A DNA stretch of 64,000 nt, taken from positions 19,096,001 to 19,160,000 of the forward strand of contig NC_057764.1 in the NCBI RefSeq assembly GCF_010389155.1. Direction: 5' to 3'. This DNA comes from Erigeron canadensis (taxonomy: Eukaryota > Streptophyta > Magnoliopsida > Asterales > Asteraceae). Within the stretch, counting starts at the first letter, position 1. Each line of letters starts with the position of its first letter. The translations under genes and the position numbers were made by a program. Under the pieces are notes generated by a model that did no database searches, had not been told where the DNA came from, and saw only the letters and a program-made list of their open reading frames with translations. This document shows, one piece after another, positions 58,806-64,000 of this stretch.

Positions 58806-60055
58806 TGTTCACCAGTAATGAATCTGTTGGAATATGATCATGTTAGTTATAAAACGTATATTCGGAAGTAATTTAAACCTACGAGGTCACACGAAATGAC
58901 ACGGTAACTCAATATTATTAATTAGTATATTAAAGTAATATATTAATTAAAATATAATCACGAATTAATTAATTTTAGATTTAATTAATTAAAGAGGAGG
59001 TGTTGGAGTGAAATAATAAATTAGTGTAGTTTCCTTATTCCACAAAGGGAGGGCCGAAAATTCCAAAGCCTTTAGGCTTTGGGATTACTTGTCCACCAAG
59101 TTTAAAATCTTAACTAATTAGCCTATATATAGATGGTTAATTCTAAGGGTTTTTACACACAATTACACATAAGAAAATCTCCTCTTTTCCCATTTAATTC
59201 GTTCGACCGAAACCGTTTCAAGGGTGTTCGGTTTTGTGCCTTTTAGAAACCATGTGAAACTACAATTCATACATACATATATTTAATTTATGTATGGATC
59301 CTACTACAGAATTGGCTTTTTTATACGGCTAAAAATGGCTTTTTACACATTTTTTTTGGTGTGTAAGATTTTGATGTAACTGATTCTGGTACCCTTTTTA
59401 CACAGGATTTTTCCGTGTCAAAAGGTATCAATTTTGACACGCCAGATATCCGTGTAAAAAAGCTATAATTCGTCACGGTTTTTTCTAACTGTTGTGTAAA
59501 ATCTAAGCACCTTTTGTTACAAAACTATAGCAAACGTGTAAAATATAAGCTAATCTTTCCAGATCATTTTATAAAATTATTCACACCTATTTTTAACAAG
59601 CATATCGAACTTCAAACCTATCACAAGCATATCAAAAACCAGCAACTTGCCAATAACAAATCAAATACCGAAACATAAATATATATATCAAATAACATGG
59701 AGATGAAGCATACATATATATCATAGTCTCAAAAGCTAGCGTACAAAAGCACCATGAAGGTGACAAAACATATTCATAACATATGCAAAACATCATATGT
59801 TTGCAAAAGGTAATGATCCAATATCCATGGTATCTTGACTTCTAAACCTAAAAGCTACGACAATGAACTTCAAAAGCATCACAATTTTAGCCGATTGACA
59901 ATTGATACAGCAACTCCGTCCACTTCTGCATCACTAAAAGACTCGGTTGCCCATGGGTTCTACATAATGAATTTTAAAACAAAACATGTTATTCTACAAA
60001 CGAACAAAAAAAAAAGACATAACTAATAACTTAAAGACTAACCTGTTGGGGAAAA

Positions 60056-61900
60056 CTATACTGTTGCTCCACCACAAAGTGGAACAACCATTCTCTCGAC
60101 CTTCGACAATGTATAACAAGCTGTTGGTAGCCAGGTGCGGTTTTCATTATCAACAGGAGCAAGCTCTGGGCGAATTCCTAGGTCGACCATTTCTTTTCGA
60201 ACATTTATCCCATCTTTTGTTTTCCCCTGAATGTTTAACAATAAACCTATCAAACTATCACAAACATTTTTCTCAATATGCATTACATCAAGACAATGTC
60301 GAACTTGCAAATGCTGCCAGTACGGTAAATCCCAAAAGATTGACTTCTTTTTCCATATACCGTCAAGACTCTTATGACCTTTCCCAAATACAATGTTTAT
60401 ATCTTTAACCTGAGAATATACAGCTTTACCTTTGGGAGGTTCCGGTGAGAATAATCTAGGCGCGACTTGCCCATCAAACAATTTTGCATCTAACTTATGG
60501 TATGGATGGTATCTTGAAAGATACCTCCGGTGGCCCATAAATACATGTTTTCTACAATGTTTCAACCTTAAAGCATGCGTGTTATCTTGACATACTGGAC
60601 AAGCTTTTTTCCCTTTTGTACTATAGCCTGATAAATTGCCATATGCTGGAAAATCATTTATTGTGCAATAAAGTAAAGCCCGTAGTTGAAAACGTTCCTG
60701 CTTATATGCATCAAACACTTCAACACCTGTACTCCATAATTGTTTCAAGTCATCAACTAATGGAGCTAAATACACGTCGATGTTGTTCCCAGGTTGCTTG
60801 GGACCTTGAATGAGCAATGACATCATGATGTATCTGCGTTTCATACATAACCATGGTGGAAGATTGTAAATGCACAAAAGAACCGGCCAAGTGCTATGAT
60901 GACTACTCATATTTCCAAATGGATTTATTCCATCAGAACTAAGCCCAAACCTAATATTTCGAACCTCTTCCCCAAATTCCTCAAAAATGGTATCTATGTT
61001 CCTCCATTGAGGAGAATCGGCCACATGTCTAATCATTCCATCCATTTTACGCTCTTCAGCATGCCAACGTAACAACTTTGCATCCTTAGAATTTGCAAAT
61101 AATCGTTTCAATCTTGGTATGATAGGCAAATACCACAATACTTTAGCTGGGATTCCATCCATTACGACATCCCTATCTTTCACCATTCCATTATCTTTAC
61201 ACTTATAACGTGATGTACCACATGTAACACATTTATGCAAATCAGCAAACTCATTTCTATATAACATGCAGTCATTAGGGCATGCATTTATTCTTTCAAT
61301 TTTCATCCCCATTGAACACATCACTTTTTTTGCTTTATATGTTGAAACGGGTATCTTATTATCTGGAAGCAATAATTTCAAAAATTTTAGTAACTCTGTG
61401 AAACTTTTATCTCTCCAACCATGGCTTGCTTTTATGATATACAACTTCAAAACAGCCGCAAGTTTGCTAAACTTACATCCATGATACAATGATTTCTCGT
61501 AGTCATCAAACAACTTTTGAAAATTCTCATGATTATTATTAGCTACCTCATCCTCTAAATCTTGTAACATGCCATTTATATTATCATGATTATCATTTTC
61601 TATAGCAATATTATCATTTTCATTTGAATCACGAACAACTATGTTATCATCATCTAAATACTCTCCATGATTTGTCCAACATGTATACATATCCGTAAAC
61701 CCCCGACGTATCAAATGATCTTTAAGTACATTACAATCACTAAATTTCTTTTCGTTTTTACAATCTTTACATGGACAACAAATTTCAACATCTCCACTTT
61801 CCATACGATGATTTTCAGCTACTTCAAGAAACTCGTCAAGAGAGGCTAAATATTGTTTTGTAGCATGAGGTATTTCATACATCCAATGATAACGATCCAT
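60056..61900 (-). CDS. CACTA tnp2-type transposase, C-terminally truncated (614 aa)
   Basis: ATG at 61900-61898. Residues 1-80 form a transposase-associated domain with a CCPCKDC cysteine pair and MYTCWTNHGE. Residues about 205-235 give CPNDCMLYRNE..CVTCGTSRYK. Residues about 280-460 are the Transposase_21 core (RHVADSPQWRNID, LSSDGINPFGNMSSHHSTWP, LVDDLKQLWSTGVEVFDA, FPAYGNLSGYSTKGKKACP). Residues about 540-610 read VRHCLDVMHIEKNVCDSLIG..TLSK. The frame is uninterrupted but stops soon after TLSK, where relatives continue for several hundred residues (DUF4218 and beyond). It may therefore lack the C-terminal part or end in an unspliced intron. As it stands the protein is probably inactive (inference). 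Confidence 0.85.
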   Translation of the reverse strand: MDRYHWMYEIPHATKQYLASLDEFLEVAENHRMESGDVEICCPCKDCKNEKKFSDCNVLKDHLIRRGFTDMYTCWTNHGEYLDDDNIVVRDSNENDNIAIENDNHDNINGMLQDLEDEVANNNHENFQKLFDDYEKSLYHGCKFSKLAAVLKLYIIKASHGWRDKSFTELLKFLKLLLPDNKIPVSTYKAKKVMCSMGMKIERINACPNDCMLYRNEFADLHKCVTCGTSRYKCKDNGMVKDRDVVMDGIPAKVLWYLPIIPRLKRLFANSKDAKLLRWHAEERKMDGMIRHVADSPQWRNIDTIFEEFGEEVRNIRFGLSSDGINPFGNMSSHHSTWPVLLCIYNLPPWLCMKRRYIMMSLLIQGPKQPGNNIDVYLAPLVDDLKQLWSTGVEVFDAYKQERFQLRALLYCTINDFPAYGNLSGYSTKGKKACPVCQDNTHALRLKHCRKHVFMGHRRYLSRYHPYHKLDAKLFDGQVAPRLFSPEPPKGKAVYSQVKDINIVFGKGHKSLDGIWKKKSIFWDLPYWQHLQVRHCLDVMHIEKNVCDSLIGLLLNIQGKTKDGINVRKEMVDLGIRPELAPVDNENRTWLPTACYTLSKVERMVVPLCGGATV

Positions 61901-61964
61901 CTGTAATATTAAAGATTAATTGTTAACTAAATGCATGAATTGTATGAATATATAGAATAAAAGA

Positions 61965-62222
61965 CGGGTGTCATCCTAGCCCACTTTTTGAATACATTGT
62001 CTCATATGCGAATGAAATTAATGAACCGATAATCAATGAAAAATTTGACAGCATTTCCCTTTAACTCCTCAAATATGCATATTAACACATATTCGTAGGA
62101 GTAAAAAAGAAATGTCTAACAAATTTTTCTTAGATATAATCGATCCATAAATTCATTCACATCCTAAATGAGACAATGTATTCAAAAAGTAGTCCCAAAT
62201 GGGGACTATCCGAATTTACTCT
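61965..62222. mobile_element. Inverted-repeat (MITE-like) segment upstream of tnp2
   Basis: ACTTTTTGAATACATTGTCT..CAT at 61983-62005 is perfectly mirrored at 62168-62190, with weaker similarity extending outward and inward. It lies between the tnp2 start and the CACTA right sub-terminal repeats, so it is either a nested MITE or part of the element's promoter. Confidence 0.55.
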
Positions 62223-62639
62223 CTATTAGATTAAATTCGGACGGGCGACCTACGGCATATGAACTTTTTGAAACTAAATGATGTAGGTTAAATCATATAA
62301 GATTACATAAGAAAGAGAAACATTAAAACAATTTATAATAAAATAGCAATAATAGTTACCTTATCAAAATGCACTAATTAATATTCACACTACTTATTGC
62401 AATCTTGAAAATCTCCTATAAGAAAAAGATATAAAAAAGTTATTAAATGAATTAAAAGTATAATAAATGTAAAAAAAAAGTTATAAAAAAGTTATTAAGT
62501 AAATATAATAATAAATGCAAGACATAAATATGGATATGTTACCTAAATAAATATGTGATAAGGGAAAATTTGAGAGAAAAGAAAGGAAAAGGAAAAATTT
62601 GAGATCTGGTGATTATGTTGAGGTTAGTTGGTGGATGAA

Positions 62640-62880
62640 TTATTAGAACTTTTTTACACGGTCCCTTAAAGAAACGTGTAAAAATCTCCACGTCCAAATA
62701 TTATACACGGTTTTATAAAACCGTGTAAGATGTTGCATTTTGTATACACGGTCGCTTAAACAAACGCGTAAAAATCTCCACGTCCAAATTTTTTACACGG
62801 TTGCTTAATAAAACCGTGTAAGATGTTGTCTTTTTGTAGATTCTTACACATTTGTTTTCATAACCGTGTAATATTAAGAG
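62640..62880. repeat. CACTA sub-terminal repeat array, right end
   Basis: Units of TTTTACACGGT.GCTTAA..AAACG.GTAAAAATCTCCACGTCC, split into ACACGG/CCGTGT pairs, recur four to five times with inverted partners (ACACGGTTTTATAAAACCGTGT). The left end carries looser copies at 59350-59520. Confidence 0.8.
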
Positions 62881-64000
62881 TAACAAATACCCCCTTGTGT
62901 AGTAGTGGGAATCAATTATGGGGTTTTTTGGTTTTGCTTAGTCGACATCTATTAATTTTGGTTTATAGGATTTCGACTTTTGGGAGCTACACAAAGGGGT
63001 TTGTTGATTCGTGATTCGGGTACTAGCATATGGTATAGGGGTGTCTAGTGTGCGATCGTAGAGGGGTTTTCCTTTAAACCCTAACTAATAATAATAATCT
63101 TATTATTAATATTATTGGAAAGCTTTGCGCAATGTTACACATATTCTATTCATTACTTTGTTAATTAATATGATTGCATAAACGTTTCTTTTCCGCTGCG
63201 TACTTATGATTTGTTATGTGTTTATGTTTATATATTCTAACAGTGGTATCACGAGCCACCTATGTGATCTATTAATTACAAAGATCAAAACTTGAAGGGG
63301 GGTTTAGGGTTGGTTTAAATTTTAATTAATTATTAAATATTAAAAATAGTTTTCTTTATTTATTTTAATTAAAATTTTCGGATATTAATTAAATAAAATT
63401 AGGGTTTTGTTTAATTAAGTTCAACCTAATTTAATGGTTAATTGAAACCCTCTAAGCAAGTTTTGATATTATGAATTGACATGTTTATTTGATATAAATT
63501 GTATGCTTGTGTACTTGATTTAGTTAAGGTTGTTAAATAATAGTAAAAATCATAAGGGATTCATGCAAAATTCCTTGTGATTATTACTAAGATATAGTGA
63601 TATAAAAGGCATATCATTATGATTCAATAATTAGGGTTAATTATGAGATAATTGTGTGACTATGTGAATTTTTCGTGTGATTTTTCTGCTTTGTGACAGA
63701 CCACTAAAAAATTCATAACTTTTAATCCGTAATGAGTTAGAGGTTGTACTTTGGACTGTAGATGCTCAACACATAGGGCTAAAACCTTGTAGTTCTGGTC
63801 GAAATCTGAATCGGACCAGAAACAGGTCTAAACAGGTTGTGAAGCTACTGGAAAATTCCAGTCAGCAACTATGTGCTTATGTGATAATTGATTGTTTTAT
63901 ATATGTTTAAGGCATACGCAATCAAGGCAACTTGATGTATGTGGTCCTTTTCTTTGAAGGGGGAGCTGATTTAGACATAATTGAAACTGTAGTGACATGT

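Larger units (their letters stand above)
59299..62907 (-). mobile_element. CACTA (En/Spm) element nested in the copia LTR
   Basis: The right end, read inward, is CACTACTACACAAGGGGG. The left end is the decayed TCCTACTACAGAA. GGA is duplicated at 59296-59298 and 62908-62910 (3 bp, as for CACTA). Sub-terminal repeats of TACACGG(T)..AAACCGTGTAA crowd both ends (59350-59520 and 62650-62870), the kind of array bound by the element's own protein in this superfamily. It encodes a truncated tnp2 protein and no second ORF. At 3.6 kb it is short for an autonomous CACTA. Confidence 0.9.
58825..64000 (+). mobile_element. Ty1/copia element, 5' LTR and leader (runs off the window)
   Basis: TGTTGGAATATGATCATG (58825) to ..TATATTCTAACA (63242) is one LTR interrupted by the CACTA element. 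Removing it gives an LTR of about 806 bp. One base later the primer site TGGTATCACGAGCC (63244-63257) begins. LTR start, CCTACGAGGTCACAC block, primer site and leader match the 48464-56110 element, so both belong to one family. A TATA-like TATATATA is at 59124-59131. gag-pol lies beyond 64000. Confidence 0.85.

Overview
The window is nuclear DNA from a flowering plant, very probably a eudicot. It is AT-rich, with plant-type spliced genes, Ty1/copia retrotransposons primed by initiator-Met tRNA, Helitrons, Mutator-like, hAT, PIF/Harbinger, CACTA and Stowaway elements, and tRNA-derived SINEs. The element families look asterid (possibly Asteraceae), but I cannot fix family or species from sequence alone.

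Only three loci look like host genes. (1) A single-exon + strand gene at 12864-13688 encodes a 274-residue N-myristoylation-type (MGCC) Ser/Pro/Gly-rich protein. (2) A two-exon - strand gene has exon 1 at 32422-32724 and exon 2 at 27038-27208. It encodes a small single-pass membrane protein of 157 residues, and its 5.2 kb intron is filled with transposons. (3) A possible 71-residue hydrophilic - strand gene lies at 43503-43718, with a TATA box and a cluster of ACGT cores upstream. Recognisable dead genes are a FAR1/FRS-like pseudogene (about 20040-21680) and fragments of a serine hydroxymethyltransferase gene (47950-48330 and 56520-56835) that appear to have been carried by a Helitron and later split by a copia element.

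Layout: 1-950, 3' end of an LTR element; 3.1-4.95 kb, Helitrons and MITEs placed end to end; 5.4-7.2 kb, a dead PIF/Harbinger element; 9.0-11.1 kb, a short Helitron and a 1.2 kb TIR element; 12.8-13.7 kb, the MGCC gene; 16.6-19.8 kb, a short young copia element; 20-21.7 kb, the FAR1-like pseudogene; 22.8-26.7 kb, a SINE and two Mutator-type elements, one an almost complete 1.15 kb palindrome; 27-32.7 kb, the membrane-protein gene; 33.9-42.1 kb, a Stowaway and a head-to-tail array of Helitron-like elements, two carrying a LINE fragment; 42.4-43.7 kb, a LINE remnant and the small gene; 46.5-57.6 kb, a Helitron-like unit with the SHMT pseudogene and a nested 7.6 kb copia element; 57.65-57.97 kb, a hAT MITE; 58.8-64 kb, a second copia element of the same family in opposite orientation, its 5' LTR split by a 3.6 kb CACTA element.

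Many insertion boundaries were fixed by finding the target-site duplication in the sequence: GTTGC and TAAAG (copia), 9 bp (two Mutator-type), 8 bp (hAT), GGA (CACTA), TTA (TIR element), and 15 and 17 bp (SINEs). No complete autonomous element and no clearly new system is present. The most unusual objects are the Mutator-type palindrome downstream of the membrane-protein gene, the Helitron array, and the Helitron/SHMT/copia nest.
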